Source: Aestuariibius insulae
GTDB lineage: Bacteria > Pseudomonadota > Alphaproteobacteria > Rhodobacterales > Rhodobacteraceae
DNA length: 64,000 bases
Direction of reading: 5' to 3'
Assembly: GCF_040783535.2 (NCBI RefSeq)
Contig: NZ_JBFONW020000006.1
Span: 241,787-305,786 of the forward strand
Position 1 is the stretch's first letter. The number at the start of each line of letters is the position of its first letter. The notes beneath the pieces were generated by a model. The model was not told where the DNA came from. It worked only from the letters and a program-made list of their open reading frames with translations, and did no database searches. The position numbers and the translations under genes were made by a program. Positions 24,181-33,293 of this stretch are shown here, piece by piece.

Positions 24181-25758
24181 TTAATCGGTGAACAGGTGAT
24201 CGGTCTGCGCGATGCGCTCGGCGACATCGGCGGGCACCTCGAGAAACTCCGACAGAGCTTCGGCGTTTTTGTCGGTCGGGGCGCTTTCCCGAATTCGGGT
24301 AAAATGCGGGAAGTTCGCATCGCGCAACGCGTCGCTTTCGTAGATGACGTCATATCGGATGGTCGGAAGAAGACGCTCCAGCGTTTCCTCGCCGGAATTT
24401 TCCCCCGCGAGCCCAACCCGCATCGCATGTCCGATCAGATAATCGTCGCTGAAATCGCACTCGATCTCGAGCACTTTCATGGTCGACCGGTCCGATCCGA
24501 AGTCATGCATCAGGTCCAGATTGCTGGGATCGAGGCAGATCAGGAGCCGGTCGGTGTCGTAGTAGTCAAAAAGCATCCGAAGCAGGGCCCGGCGGTGCCT
24601 GTTCCGCTTTTCCAGCGTCGTTTGGATCCCGCCCAGATCGGGAAGCGGCGTGTGCTCTTCGCTGAATAGATAGTCGATGGTCGGAATATTTGCATGATCC
24701 TGGATCGAGCCGAGAAGCCGCTTGGCGACATGCCATTTCTTGCAGGTGACGATCAGCAATTCCCGCTCGCGCCCGAGGGAGGATTCATTCTCCCAGAACC
24801 GGGTTGCGAAGCGCCGCCCCTCCCGGCCGCGCCCGACAAGGAAGGTGAAAAGCTTCTGCCCCTCGTTGGAGATGACGAAATCCTCGCGATCCGAGGCATA
24901 GAGCGCGCCGAGCCGCTCTTTCAGTTCGGCAGCTTCGGGGCTGATCTTGCGGGCGAAGAGGAAGTCCTGGCTGAGTAGCATATCGTAGTGATCGTTGTAG
25001 AACGTCACCGGCATTCCGTAATCGCTGAAGATCAGGAAGGTCAGGGTCCGCGTCCGGATTTCGTTTTCCGGCACCAGATGGCGCACAAGTGTTTGGAAGA
25101 AAGTCTCGTCGGGAATCCAGGTCGTCTTGAAGAACCGGATCACATCCGGGCGGCCTTTCAGAAAGGAGAGGATCGCCTCGATCGTCTGACGCCTGAGGCA
25201 CCACCACTGGCTGCCGATCATCATCTGCAGATCGGCGGGGATCTCGCGTTCGAGCTTAAGCTTTTTCTGGAGCTCCATCGAAGTGTAGAAGAGCGTCTTT
25301 TGCGTGCGTTCGTTGAAGACATGGCGGTAGATCAGCCGCTCTTCTTTCATGCCCGTCTTGATCCAGTCGCTTTCGAAGTAATCAAAGCTCTCGATATAAT
25401 CGACATCCTCGCCATCGAGCTTTGCATGGGCATAGCGGGCGGATTTGATCGCGGCGCAATCGCCTGAAACCATGTAGAAGTGGGTGGCGTGATCGAAGGC
25501 GTCGACAGCGGCCTCAACCGCGTTGAGCGTGGCCTGAACCAGGCTCCAGGCGCCCCAGCCGCATTTCACCCGGGTCTTGGCAAAGGTCACGCGCGGATTG
25601 TCCCTGAGCGCCGCGGTGATCCGGCGATAGTCGGTATCAGAGGCACGACCGTCGAAATGGATTGCCATGCAGTCGCCTGCATCGGTCAGCTGCTGGGCCT
25701 GCTGAATGACCGCATCGGGGTTCTTATGACAGAGCAGAATGAAGGCGATCTTGGCCAA
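24181..25758 (-). CDS. GT14 (Branch-type) glycosyltransferase with DUF5928 domain
   Basis: About 525 residues from the TTG at 25758, giving the family-typical N-terminus (L/M)AKIAFILLCHKNPD; an ATG at 25851 would add 31 atypical residues. Residues 1-300 match the core-2/I-branching beta-1,6-N-acetylglucosaminyltransferase fold (HFDGRAS, MVSGDCAAIKS, GSQWWCLRR). The C-terminal part fits DUF5928. It is divergent from a sulfotransferase, an association I recall from other Rhodobacterales, and suggests synthesis of a sulfated surface polysaccharide. Confidence 0.82.
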   Translation of the reverse strand: MAKIAFILLCHKNPDAVIQQAQQLTDAGDCMAIHFDGRASDTDYRRITAALRDNPRVTFAKTRVKCGWGAWSLVQATLNAVEAAVDAFDHATHFYMVSGDCAAIKSARYAHAKLDGEDVDYIESFDYFESDWIKTGMKEERLIYRHVFNERTQKTLFYTSMELQKKLKLEREIPADLQMMIGSQWWCLRRQTIEAILSFLKGRPDVIRFFKTTWIPDETFFQTLVRHLVPENEIRTRTLTFLIFSDYGMPVTFYNDHYDMLLSQDFLFARKISPEAAELKERLGALYASDREDFVISNEGQKLFTFLVGRGREGRRFATRFWENESSLGRERELLIVTCKKWHVAKRLLGSIQDHANIPTIDYLFSEEHTPLPDLGGIQTTLEKRNRHRRALLRMLFDYYDTDRLLICLDPSNLDLMHDFGSDRSTMKVLEIECDFSDDYLIGHAMRVGLAGENSGEETLERLLPTIRYDVIYESDALRDANFPHFTRIRESAPTDKNAEALSEFLEVPADVAERIAQTDHLFTD

Positions 25759-25897
25759 TGGTGTCGTCCTACTCTCGCAATGGTCGAAGAGATCACGTCT
25801 TCTTAGTGCGACGTGCCATTGAATACAAAGGTCAGATTTGCTTGATATCAAGCAGTGACCAGACGGATCGTCGGCACGTTATGGAGAGGCAGATCAG

Positions 25898-26719
25898 ATG
25901 ACAGGCTTTAACGGAACCTGGATGACCACGAGCGAGAGCATGGTCTATCGCCCCGTCCCCAAATGCGCCTGCTCGACCATCGGGCAGATCATGTTTTACT
26001 CAGACAATCACGACTTTTTCGACGGCGACATCCATGATGCCGAAGGCGGGATGCACAAGTGGTCCTTCGAGGGAAGTCAGGCCGCCATTGCCGACAATGT
26101 GTCGGCCCATCGCAGCTATGTTTTCAGCTTCGTGCGCAACCCGTATACGCGAATCCTCAGCGCCTTCTTTGACAAGGTGTGCGGAATCCAGCGAAACGGC
26201 GGTCGATACCGCGGCGATCTTTTGCCGAAGATGCGCCAGAAGTACGGGTTTGAATTCGGTCCCGATCCTGAGACAGGAGAGTTCGACCAGATCCAGTCGT
26301 TCCGCCGGTTCCTGCTCTTTGCCCGCGACACGATCCGGTTTCACCGCCCGATCAAGCCGGACATTCACTGGTCGCCGATTTGGACCCATCTCGTTGGCCT
26401 TGTCGAGAACGGCGGCACCTATGACGGGATCTTCTGGACCGAGAAGTTTAATGACGGGATGCAGCAGGTCCTCGATGCAGTGGAGACGCCGAACCCGATC
26501 GATTTAAGCGAGATCCCTCGCTTCAACGAAAGCGAAGGGCATGGCCCCAAGCGCGCCCATCCGGTCGAGGATTATTTCGACGATCTGTCGATGCATCTGG
26601 TCTTCGAGATCTACAAGCGGGACTTCGAGCTTTTTGGCTATGATCGCGAGGATCCCTCGAACAAGATGCCGGTCCGCGAGATCGACCTCGATCAGGTTCA
26701 CAAGGTTCTCGCGGGCTGA
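25898..26719 (+). CDS. Sulfotransferase family protein
   Basis: A 273-residue protein of the carbohydrate sulfotransferase type (Sulfotransfer_2). The PAPS 5'-phosphosulfate loop is VPKCACSTIG (residues about 20-29) and the 3'-phosphate site is FSFVRNPYTRILSAF. It transfers sulfate from PAPS to a glycan hydroxyl. No signal peptide or membrane span is visible, so the bacterial enzyme would act in the cytoplasm. Divergent to the GT14/DUF5928 gene with a 139-base shared promoter region. Confidence 0.85.
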   Translation: MTGFNGTWMTTSESMVYRPVPKCACSTIGQIMFYSDNHDFFDGDIHDAEGGMHKWSFEGSQAAIADNVSAHRSYVFSFVRNPYTRILSAFFDKVCGIQRNGGRYRGDLLPKMRQKYGFEFGPDPETGEFDQIQSFRRFLLFARDTIRFHRPIKPDIHWSPIWTHLVGLVENGGTYDGIFWTEKFNDGMQQVLDAVETPNPIDLSEIPRFNESEGHGPKRAHPVEDYFDDLSMHLVFEIYKRDFELFGYDREDPSNKMPVREIDLDQVHKVLAG

Positions 26720-26863
26720 CGGGGGCGCCGTAGTCTCGCTGCGCCTGTCGTTCATTTCAGTTCAGCAAGTGGGCCAAAGACCAGGAGCTAACGGCCCGTA
26801 TCTAAAATAGATCCTAATTTTCAGACGATATTCTGCACGCTCAGAAAGAAGACAGATTAAGCT

Positions 26864-28459
26864 ATGAGACGGTTTATACTTTCGATTTTGTTCATCTCGG
26901 CTCTTGCGGGACCGGGCGAGGCCGATCCGATCTTGGACGAAGTCAGAGACTTTATCGACACGCGGGACTACGATGAACTGGAGCGCACCTTCGAAGCGGA
27001 GTATCAGCTGGCGCGAGAAACTGGCGAGTTCTCAGACATCAGGGATGCGTTCGGGATTATTTTCGCGTCGGCTCACCCCGAACGTCTTAAGGCTGTTCAG
27101 ATCTGGATGGAACGTCACCCTGGCTCCAAGCATGCCAAGACGGCATCCGCATGGCAGCACTATCAACTTGAACGGGACAATAGGCGCGCATTTCGAGGAG
27201 GTGTTTCGAGCCCTGGGCTCATGCTTCAGGTTGCGGGTCATAAGAATAAGAGAGCGCGTCTTGCGCGCGAGGTATTCGAGAGCGATCCCGAATATCTGCC
27301 GGCAAGCGATGCCCTTCTCATATCCCCGCGCCCGTTCGACGACGAGTTTTCGCTGGGGGTCGTGCTTGACCAAGCGCTTGAAGCAAGACCCAGTATCCGG
27401 AGTATCAACCTCGCCATGACCGAGGCGATCCGCCCCGAATACAACGATTTCGATCGGCGGACACGCATCTGTCTTGCCTATGCGGATCGTGTGCCAACCT
27501 ATTCAGTTGATCTGTGTACGGCGACTATCATTGCCAAAAGCTATGGCGCGGCGACCTATCGAGAAGATGCCGTTGCTCTTGTTCTGGCGGCCCGTCAACC
27601 TGATCTGAACCATGTCCGCCACGAGACGATCTTGCGATATTTCGGCAACCAAGGGCTTGTCGATATCGATGAAGACGAGTTTGGCGAAGTCAGACGTCTC
27701 CACCTTCGCGCCGCGAAATGGAAGGGGTGGAGGGAATATGTCGGTGGAACTGTCGTCTTGGCCGATAAGATGGGCGATCCGTTTCTCAGAAGCGAGGCCT
27801 TCGAGGCCAAACTCGCAATGGCCGAGCAATTCGTTATCGATAACCCGACCTCGGCATATTACATTCGGGAGTATATCGGGTTTCGACACTATCTAGAACA
27901 AGTCGGGATGTCGGAGGCGATGACTGATGCGGACCGCGAGGACATGCGCCGTCTTTGGAAACGCGGCCTGTCCGCTCCGCCGATCAACTCGGAATACTGG
28001 CAGATGGCAACATATCTGTCCTCGCCGGACGACGGCATCGAGCACAACTACGCGCTGCTTAAACCCATACTAGAACAGATGATTGTCTTAGAGGCGAGCT
28101 TCCCGATCAATCCGGTCTCTCAGTTTTTTCGCACATTGAACCGATGGCATCACGATATCGAAAAAGCGGCCGCCGGGATAGGGGAAGATGTTCCAGAACC
28201 TGTCTGGCAGGCTATTCAATGCGACCGGCTCGCGATGGCGCGTCTCGTTACAGAGATATGCAAATCGGACGGTCGCGGAGATTATTACGAATGCAGGGAT
28301 GACGGTTATTCCGCGTCCTCGGTCGCGAGAAAAATCCTTTCCAGTTCGGACGAGCTGGGCTCCTGTCCCTACGTGATGAACTCGCCGATCAGGGCGCTGC
28401 TGCCTGATCTGAGATCGACAAAAGATATATCGTCAAGCGGTCCGATTGCGGACTGGTAG
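26864..28459 (+). CDS. Large secreted alpha-helical protein, unknown
   Basis: A 531-residue protein with a signal peptide (residues 1-20, ...SALAGPGEA) and a helical, tetratricopeptide-like body rich in charged and aromatic residues (DEVRDFIDTRDYDELERTF). C-terminal cysteine pairs (YYECRDDGY, ELGSCPYV) suggest disulfides in the periplasm. Early text recalls DUF4034-like 'work-done' repeats, but I cannot assign a family. It is more AT-rich than its neighbours. Its stop abuts the stop of the convergent adenosine kinase with no intervening base. Confidence 0.7.
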   Translation: MRRFILSILFISALAGPGEADPILDEVRDFIDTRDYDELERTFEAEYQLARETGEFSDIRDAFGIIFASAHPERLKAVQIWMERHPGSKHAKTASAWQHYQLERDNRRAFRGGVSSPGLMLQVAGHKNKRARLAREVFESDPEYLPASDALLISPRPFDDEFSLGVVLDQALEARPSIRSINLAMTEAIRPEYNDFDRRTRICLAYADRVPTYSVDLCTATIIAKSYGAATYREDAVALVLAARQPDLNHVRHETILRYFGNQGLVDIDEDEFGEVRRLHLRAAKWKGWREYVGGTVVLADKMGDPFLRSEAFEAKLAMAEQFVIDNPTSAYYIREYIGFRHYLEQVGMSEAMTDADREDMRRLWKRGLSAPPINSEYWQMATYLSSPDDGIEHNYALLKPILEQMIVLEASFPINPVSQFFRTLNRWHHDIEKAAAGIGEDVPEPVWQAIQCDRLAMARLVTEICKSDGRGDYYECRDDGYSASSVARKILSSSDELGSCPYVMNSPIRALLPDLRSTKDISSSGPIADW

Positions 28460-29452
28460 CTAGACCAACCCGTGACGTTGGAAAAGCCCCTTGAGATCCG
28501 CTTCGGGGCGGGGGCCGACATGGCTAATCACCTCGGCGGCCGCGACCGCTCCCATGCGTCCGCAGGTATCGGCTGCGCGGCCTTCGGCCAGACCATAAAG
28601 GAACCCGGCGGCGAACTGGTCGCCTGCGCCTGTGGCATCGACCGGGACGACCTTCTGGATGGGAACGTCCGCCCGCTCTCCGTCCTTGAAGACGATGACC
28701 GGATCGCCCGAGCGGGTGAAGGCAAGCGTCTGGCAGTCCTCCATCGCATGGGCCAGCGCCTGTTCGACATCCGTCACCTGATAGAGCGACTTCCACTCGT
28801 CCTCGTTGCCGATCACGAAGGCCATCTCGTCGCGGACCAGTTTGCGGAAATCGTCCCGATGCCGGTCCACGCAGAACGGATCGGAGAGCGAAATCCCCGG
28901 AGCGCCGCCGCCTTTACGACAAGCGGCGGACGCGGCATTGAATGCCGCTTTGTTGTCGTCCTTGTCGAAGAGATAGCCTTCCAGAAACAGGAACCGCGTC
29001 GCTTTCATCACCTCGGTGGGGACATCCGCTGAGCCAAGATAGGTGCTCTCGCCAAGAAAGGTGTTCATCGACCGCTCGCCGTCGGGAGAGACGAAGATCA
29101 TCGACCGCGAGGTCGGCAGATCGGCCCCTGCCGTCGGTGCGTTGACGAACTCGGTCCCGCCTTGGGTCATCGCATCGGCATAGAAGCGGCCCAGTGCATC
29201 ATCGGCCACTCGCCCGACGAACCCGGTCTGCAGACCCAGCTGTCCCAGACCCGCCAGCGTGTTGGCCACTGATCCGCCCGGCGTTTCCACCCGGCTTTCC
29301 ATCGCGGCATAGAGAACCTCGGCCCGGTCCCGCTCGATCAGCTGCATGATGCCTTTCGTGATCCCCATATGGTCCAGAAAGGTGTCCGAGGCCGGAGAGA
29401 TCACATCGACCATCGCATTGCCGATGCCGACGACGTCGTAGGTGGAGGTCAT
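28460..29452 (-). CDS. Adenosine kinase (PfkB family)
   Basis: A 330-residue carbohydrate/nucleoside kinase of the ribokinase (PfkB) family, in the group annotated as adenosine kinase in alphaproteobacteria. N-terminal DVVGIGNAMVDVIS and the C-terminal signature DATGAGDQFAAGFLYGL with the catalytic Asp are clear. It phosphorylates adenosine to AMP in purine salvage. The ATG at 29452 overlaps the nth stop (ATGA), so it is translationally coupled to nth. Confidence 0.9.
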   Translation of the reverse strand: MTSTYDVVGIGNAMVDVISPASDTFLDHMGITKGIMQLIERDRAEVLYAAMESRVETPGGSVANTLAGLGQLGLQTGFVGRVADDALGRFYADAMTQGGTEFVNAPTAGADLPTSRSMIFVSPDGERSMNTFLGESTYLGSADVPTEVMKATRFLFLEGYLFDKDDNKAAFNAASAACRKGGGAPGISLSDPFCVDRHRDDFRKLVRDEMAFVIGNEDEWKSLYQVTDVEQALAHAMEDCQTLAFTRSGDPVIVFKDGERADVPIQKVVPVDATGAGDQFAAGFLYGLAEGRAADTCGRMGAVAAAEVISHVGPRPEADLKGLFQRHGLV

Positions 29453-30117
29453 GAAGATCCCTTCGGTGCTGGGGCTTGGGTTTTCTCGTCGAACGGGCAA
29501 AGGTCCTCGATCAGGCAAGTCGGGCACATCGGCTTGCGGGCCTTGCAGTGATAGCGACCGTGCAGGATCATCCAATGATGCGCGTGCAGCTGGAACTCGG
29601 CCGGTACGTGATCCTCGATCGCCTTTTCGACTGCGACGACATCGCGGCCCGGGGCGATGCCCGTCCGGTTGCCGACCCGGAAGATATGCGTATCGACCGC
29701 CTGCGCCGGGTGACGCCACCACATGTTCAGCACGACATTCGCCGTCTTGCGCCCAACGCCCGGCAGGCTTTCCAGCGCCGCGCGGGAGCTGGGCACCATC
29801 CCGGCGTAGTCCTCGACAAGAATGCGGCTCAGCTTCATGACATTGCGCGCTTTGTTGCGGTAAAGCCCGATCGACTTGATATGCTCGATCAAGGCTTCCT
29901 CGCCCAGATCCAGCATTTTCTGGGGGGTATCGACGGTCCGGAACAGGTCCTTCGTCGCCTTGTTCACGCCCGCATCCGTAGCCTGCGCCGACAGGGCGAC
30001 GGCGACCACGAGCGTATAGGCGTTGAGGTGATCGAGCTCGCCTTTCGGCTCGGGGTCAGCGTCCTGAAATCGTTCGAAGATCTTGTGGATCGTATGATAG
30101 TCGAGTTGCTTTGACAT
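29449..30117 (-). CDS. nth: Endonuclease III
   Basis: A 222-residue bifunctional DNA glycosylase/AP lyase that removes oxidised pyrimidines. The helix-hairpin-helix is LPGVGRKTANVVL with catalytic K124; the catalytic D142 is in VDTHIFRV. The [4Fe-4S] cluster cysteines C191, C198, C201 and C207 have the exact C-x6-C-x2-C-x5-C spacing. The start at 30117 (MSKQLDYHTI) is chosen for normal length. It is the first gene of an nth-adenosine kinase pair. Confidence 0.95.
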   Translation of the reverse strand: MSKQLDYHTIHKIFERFQDADPEPKGELDHLNAYTLVVAVALSAQATDAGVNKATKDLFRTVDTPQKMLDLGEEALIEHIKSIGLYRNKARNVMKLSRILVEDYAGMVPSSRAALESLPGVGRKTANVVLNMWWRHPAQAVDTHIFRVGNRTGIAPGRDVVAVEKAIEDHVPAEFQLHAHHWMILHGRYHCKARKPMCPTCLIEDLCPFDEKTQAPAPKGSS

Positions 30118-30223
30118 GCCTGCCCCTATGCCCCGGCGGGCCCGATAGCGCAATATCCGGGTCGAGGGGAGCCCGGCCCTCCTCTAAATTGGTGTTAGCA
30201 GCAGATCCACGAGGAGACCCGTC

Positions 30224-31078
30224 ATGCTCCAGACCCCGCTCGACGCCGAAGGCAGCTATCATTACCACGTGATGCGCCGCGCCATCGAGGCGATCGACGC
30301 CTCATCGGAGGACCAGCCGAGGTTGGAGGATCTGGCCGCCCGTATGGATATGAGCCCGGCGCATTTCCAGCGGCTCTTCTCGCGCTGGGCCGGCGTCTCT
30401 CCCAAGCGCTACCAGCAATATCTGACGTTGGGTTACGCCAAATCGCTGCTTGAGGACCGGTTCACGACGCTCGAGACCGCGAATGCGGTGGGCCTATCGG
30501 GATCGAGCCGTTTACATGATCTCTTCCTGCGCTGGGAGGCGATGAGCCCTGGCGAATATGCCCGCCGTGGCGACGGCCTCGTGATCCGCTATGGCTGGTT
30601 CCAGAGCCCATTCGGCGATACGCTTGCCATGGCGACTTCGCGAGGGCTCTGCGGGATGGCCTTTGCCGAAGAGACGGGCCGCGAGGCGGCGCTGACCGAC
30701 ATGCAGCGCCGCTGGCCCAATGCGGTCTTCACCGAAGACAAGGACGCGATCCGCGACTGGACGCTTGCTGCCTTCGGTCTAGGCGGTGAAGCGTGGCTGC
30801 ATCTGATCGGCGCGCCGTTCCAGATCAAGGTCTGGGAGGCGCTACTGCGCATCCCGTCGGGCCAAGTCACGACCTATTCCGAGATTGCGAGCGCGATCGG
30901 TCACCCCAAGGCCATTCGCGCAGTGGGTACAGCGGTGGGCCGCAATCCGGTCAGCTGGCTGATTCCCTGCCACCGGGCCTTGCGCAAATCCGGAGGTCTG
31001 GGCGGGTATCATTGGGGGCTGCCGGTCAAGCGCGCCCTGCTTGCCTATGAAGGCGCACGAGCGGACAGCCCAGCCTGA
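30224..31078 (+). CDS. AraC-type HTH fused to O6-alkylguanine-DNA methyltransferase (Ada-like)
   Basis: A 284-residue fusion. Residues about 15-112 form an AraC-type DNA-binding domain (MSPAHFQRLFSRWAGVSP); residues 120-280 form a methyltransferase with acceptor C249 in WLIPCHRALRKSGGLGGY. It lacks the N-terminal zinc/cysteine phosphotriester-sensing domain of E. coli Ada, so it can repair O6-methylguanine but cannot be switched on the classical way. A GGAG lies about nine bases before the ATG. Divergent from nth, another repair gene. Confidence 0.9.
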   Translation: MLQTPLDAEGSYHYHVMRRAIEAIDASSEDQPRLEDLAARMDMSPAHFQRLFSRWAGVSPKRYQQYLTLGYAKSLLEDRFTTLETANAVGLSGSSRLHDLFLRWEAMSPGEYARRGDGLVIRYGWFQSPFGDTLAMATSRGLCGMAFAEETGREAALTDMQRRWPNAVFTEDKDAIRDWTLAAFGLGGEAWLHLIGAPFQIKVWEALLRIPSGQVTTYSEIASAIGHPKAIRAVGTAVGRNPVSWLIPCHRALRKSGGLGGYHWGLPVKRALLAYEGARADSPA

Positions 31079-31211
31079 CGACATCAAATATGAGCCGAAA
31101 TTTGCCGGAACTCCCCTATCATCGCGGTGTTATTGCATATCAGGTGTCCGTATCGCACATCGGGCATTGATGCGGCGATCTGCCCGCACATGAGAAAAAG
31201 AAAGAGAGATC

Positions 31212-31868
31212 ATGGCTTCGATCAAGACACCCTTCATTCTGGCGACGGCCGGCACGCTGGCCCTGACCGCCTGCGCCCCGCTCACCGATCCCAACAACCC
31301 CAATCGGAACACCCAGCAGGGCGCGCTGATCGGCGCAGTCGGCGGCGCGGTTATCGGCGGACAGATCGGTGATAGTGAAGAAGAGCGTCGCCGTAATGCC
31401 GTCGCTGGCGCGGTTCTCGGCGGCGGTGGCGGCGCGCTTGTCGGCAACCGCCTCGACCAGCAAGAGGCCGCTTTGCGCGCCCAGCTTGGCAATCAGGTCG
31501 ATGTCCGCAACACTGGCGAGCAGCTGATTGTCACACTGCCGCAGGATATTCTCTTTGCCACCGATAGCGCCAACCTGCGCCCGGATCTGCAACGCGATCT
31601 GCGTGCTCTGGCCTCGAACCTGCAGCAATATCCGAACACCCGCGTCAATGTGATCGGTCATACCGACAATGTGGGCGAGGCTGCCTATAATCAGGGCCTT
31701 TCGGAACGCCGTGCACGATCTGTTGCGAATGTGCTGATCAATTCCGGTGTCTCCTCGTCGCGGATCGCCGCTACTGGTCGCGGTGAAAGCCAGCCGGTCG
31801 CGACGAACCTGACGCCCGAGGGCCGGCAGCAGAACCGCCGCGTCGAAGTGGTGATCACACCTTTCTAG
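31212..31868 (+). CDS. OmpA-family lipoprotein
   Basis: A 218-residue outer-membrane lipoprotein: signal peptide with lipobox LTAC (acylated C21), a glycine-zipper region (GALIGAVGGAVIGG) at about 35-80, and a C-terminal OmpA peptidoglycan-binding domain (residues about 105-215) with NVIGHTDNVG and NRRVEVVI. This is the YiaD-type arrangement and should tether the outer membrane to peptidoglycan. A standalone gene with an AAGAGAG ribosome-binding site. Confidence 0.9.
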   Translation: MASIKTPFILATAGTLALTACAPLTDPNNPNRNTQQGALIGAVGGAVIGGQIGDSEEERRRNAVAGAVLGGGGGALVGNRLDQQEAALRAQLGNQVDVRNTGEQLIVTLPQDILFATDSANLRPDLQRDLRALASNLQQYPNTRVNVIGHTDNVGEAAYNQGLSERRARSVANVLINSGVSSSRIAATGRGESQPVATNLTPEGRQQNRRVEVVITPF

Positions 31869-32045
31869 GGTATAGCTCTTTCGAGCAGGCGCTTCGGACA
31901 TTCGAGGCGCCATCGGGGCCGCTTCCTCTTCAGGGAGTGGCCCTTTTCGATGCCGTGGCCTCTCTGTCCCTCGCGTCGAAGACATCCCGCACCGGGCGCC
32001 CGCATTGGCGGCCGCATCGCCCGAAGGGCGCCCCCCTCTTCGTTC

Positions 32046-32069
32046 AAAATTCTTCGGTAGAAGAATTTT
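32046..32069. terminator. Hairpin between OmpA-family and atpF genes
   Basis: A 10-bp perfect stem (AAAATTCTTC / GAAGAATTTT) with a GGTA loop. Its A/T-rich arms resemble the middle palindrome of the array at 3324-3399, suggesting one class of gene-end element. It probably ends transcription of the lipoprotein gene. Confidence 0.6.
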
Positions 32070-32081
32070 CCCCGCTCAACG

Positions 32082-32107
32082 AAAAAGACCCGGCGCAGGG
32101 CCGGGTC
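32082..32107 (-). terminator. Intrinsic terminator of the ATP synthase Fo operon
   Basis: On the minus strand an 8-bp GC stem (GACCCGGC / GCCGGGTC, loop of 5) is followed by TTTTTC, 25 bases after the atpF stop. This is a textbook rho-independent terminator. Confidence 0.85.
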
Positions 32108-32131
32108 CATTATCTGAAAACCGGAGCTGTA

Positions 32132-32698
32132 TCAGTGCAGCTTGGCCTCGACCGTGCCGATCGCCTCGTCTGTCAGCTTGTTGCGCTCATCCGCGCTCAT
32201 CTGCTTGGCGATCACGTCGCGGGCGGCGGCGATGGCGACAGCCACGGCCTGATCGCGCACATCCTTGACTGCGGCAGCGCGGGCGGCCCCGATTTGCTCT
32301 TCGGCGGCAGCCAGACGGCGTTCGACGGAGCGCTTGATCTCGGCCTTCGAACTCTCTGCCGCTTTGGTCGCCTCGTCGCGCGCATTGGCCACGATCCGGT
32401 CTGCTTGCTCGTTCACTTCACGGCTCTTGCGCTCATAAGAGGCCAGCAGCGTCTGGGCTTCTTCGCGCAGCGCCCGCGCCTCGTCGAGGTCCTTGCGGAT
32501 CCCGTCGGCCCGAGCATCAAGCATCTTGGTGACCATCGCCGGAACCTTGAAATAGACCAAGATCCCGATGAAACAGATAAAGCCGATCAGTACCACGAAA
32601 TCGGTGTTCTGGAGCGAGAAGAACGGCTTGCCGGCTGCCATGGCGGGGCTCGCCAACATAGCTGCGCCAAGGGCCAGGCTGAAACGCTTCAGGCTCAT
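32132..32698 (-). CDS. atpF: ATP synthase Fo subunit b
   Basis: A 188-residue stator subunit. It begins with a cleavable-looking or membrane-anchoring hydrophobic N-terminus (residues 1-21), then a membrane span (about 30-50, FVVLIGFICFIGILVYFKV), then a long charged coiled coil that contacts F1. The second b-type gene upstream (b') makes the photosynthetic-bacterium-type b/b' heterodimer. Start overlaps the b' stop by four bases. Last gene of atpI-B-E-F'-F. Confidence 0.93.
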   Translation of the reverse strand: MSLKRFSLALGAAMLASPAMAAGKPFFSLQNTDFVVLIGFICFIGILVYFKVPAMVTKMLDARADGIRKDLDEARALREEAQTLLASYERKSREVNEQADRIVANARDEATKAAESSKAEIKRSVERRLAAAEEQIGAARAAAVKDVRDQAVAVAIAAARDVIAKQMSADERNKLTDEAIGTVEAKLH

Positions 32699-33219
32699 GA
32701 CGTCATCTCCTTCTCGACGGCCGTGTCGACGGCCGACTGATCGGCATCGCGGCCCAACGCGGCGACGATGGCCATCGCCGTGTCCTTGGCGACCTCGCGA
32801 ACGCTGTCTTGCGCGCCGTCCCGGATTTCAGCAATCGCGGCCTCGCTTTCAGAGGTGCGCGCCGCGATCTCGGCATCGGCCTTGGCCAGCTCTGCATCAA
32901 GCTCGGACTGGATCTCGGCCTTGGTCTCTCCGACGATGCGGTCCGCTTCGGCGCGCGCATCGGCCAGCGCCTTGTCGTAAGCGGCCTCGGCGGCGGTTGC
33001 CTTGTGCTTGAGTTCTTCGGCGGCGGCGATATCGTTTGTAATCGTCCCCTGCCGTTCAGCCAGAACCGATCCGATCCGGGGCAATGCGATGCGCGACAGG
33101 ATGAAATAGATCGCAAGAAGAGCGACGACGAGCCAGAAGATCTGGTTGTCGAATGTCGAGAAATCCAGCTGTGGAAGACCGACTGAGTCCTCAGCAGCTC
33201 CGGCAGTTTCGGTCGCCAT
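32695..33219 (-). CDS. atpG: ATP synthase Fo subunit b'
   Basis: A 174-residue paralogue of subunit b (often called atpX, atpF' or atpG). Single membrane span at about residues 25-45 (IFWLVVALLAIYFILSRIAL) and an Ala/Glu/Lys-rich coiled coil to residue 160. Together with AtpF it forms the peripheral stalk. It is separated from atpE by 74 bases holding a strong hairpin, and overlaps atpF by four bases. Confidence 0.92.
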   Translation of the reverse strand: MATETAGAAEDSVGLPQLDFSTFDNQIFWLVVALLAIYFILSRIALPRIGSVLAERQGTITNDIAAAEELKHKATAAEAAYDKALADARAEADRIVGETKAEIQSELDAELAKADAEIAARTSESEAAIAEIRDGAQDSVREVAKDTAMAIVAALGRDADQSAVDTAVEKEMTS

Positions 33220-33248
33220 GATGCCTCCGCGATAAAAAGATGAGATCC

Positions 33249-33269
33249 GGGGCGGCCTGGCGCCGCCCC
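33249..33269. promoter_or_regulatory. Intercistronic hairpin between atpE and b' gene
   Basis: An 8-bp perfect GC stem (GGGGCGGC / GCCGCCCC) with a CTGGC loop lies 25 bases after the atpE stop and before the b' start. No T-run follows on the minus strand, so it is more likely an RNA-stabilising or processing site. It would help keep c-subunit mRNA abundant compared with the downstream genes. Confidence 0.6.
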
Positions 33270-33293
33270 ACCCTCAAAGATCGTGATATTGCC

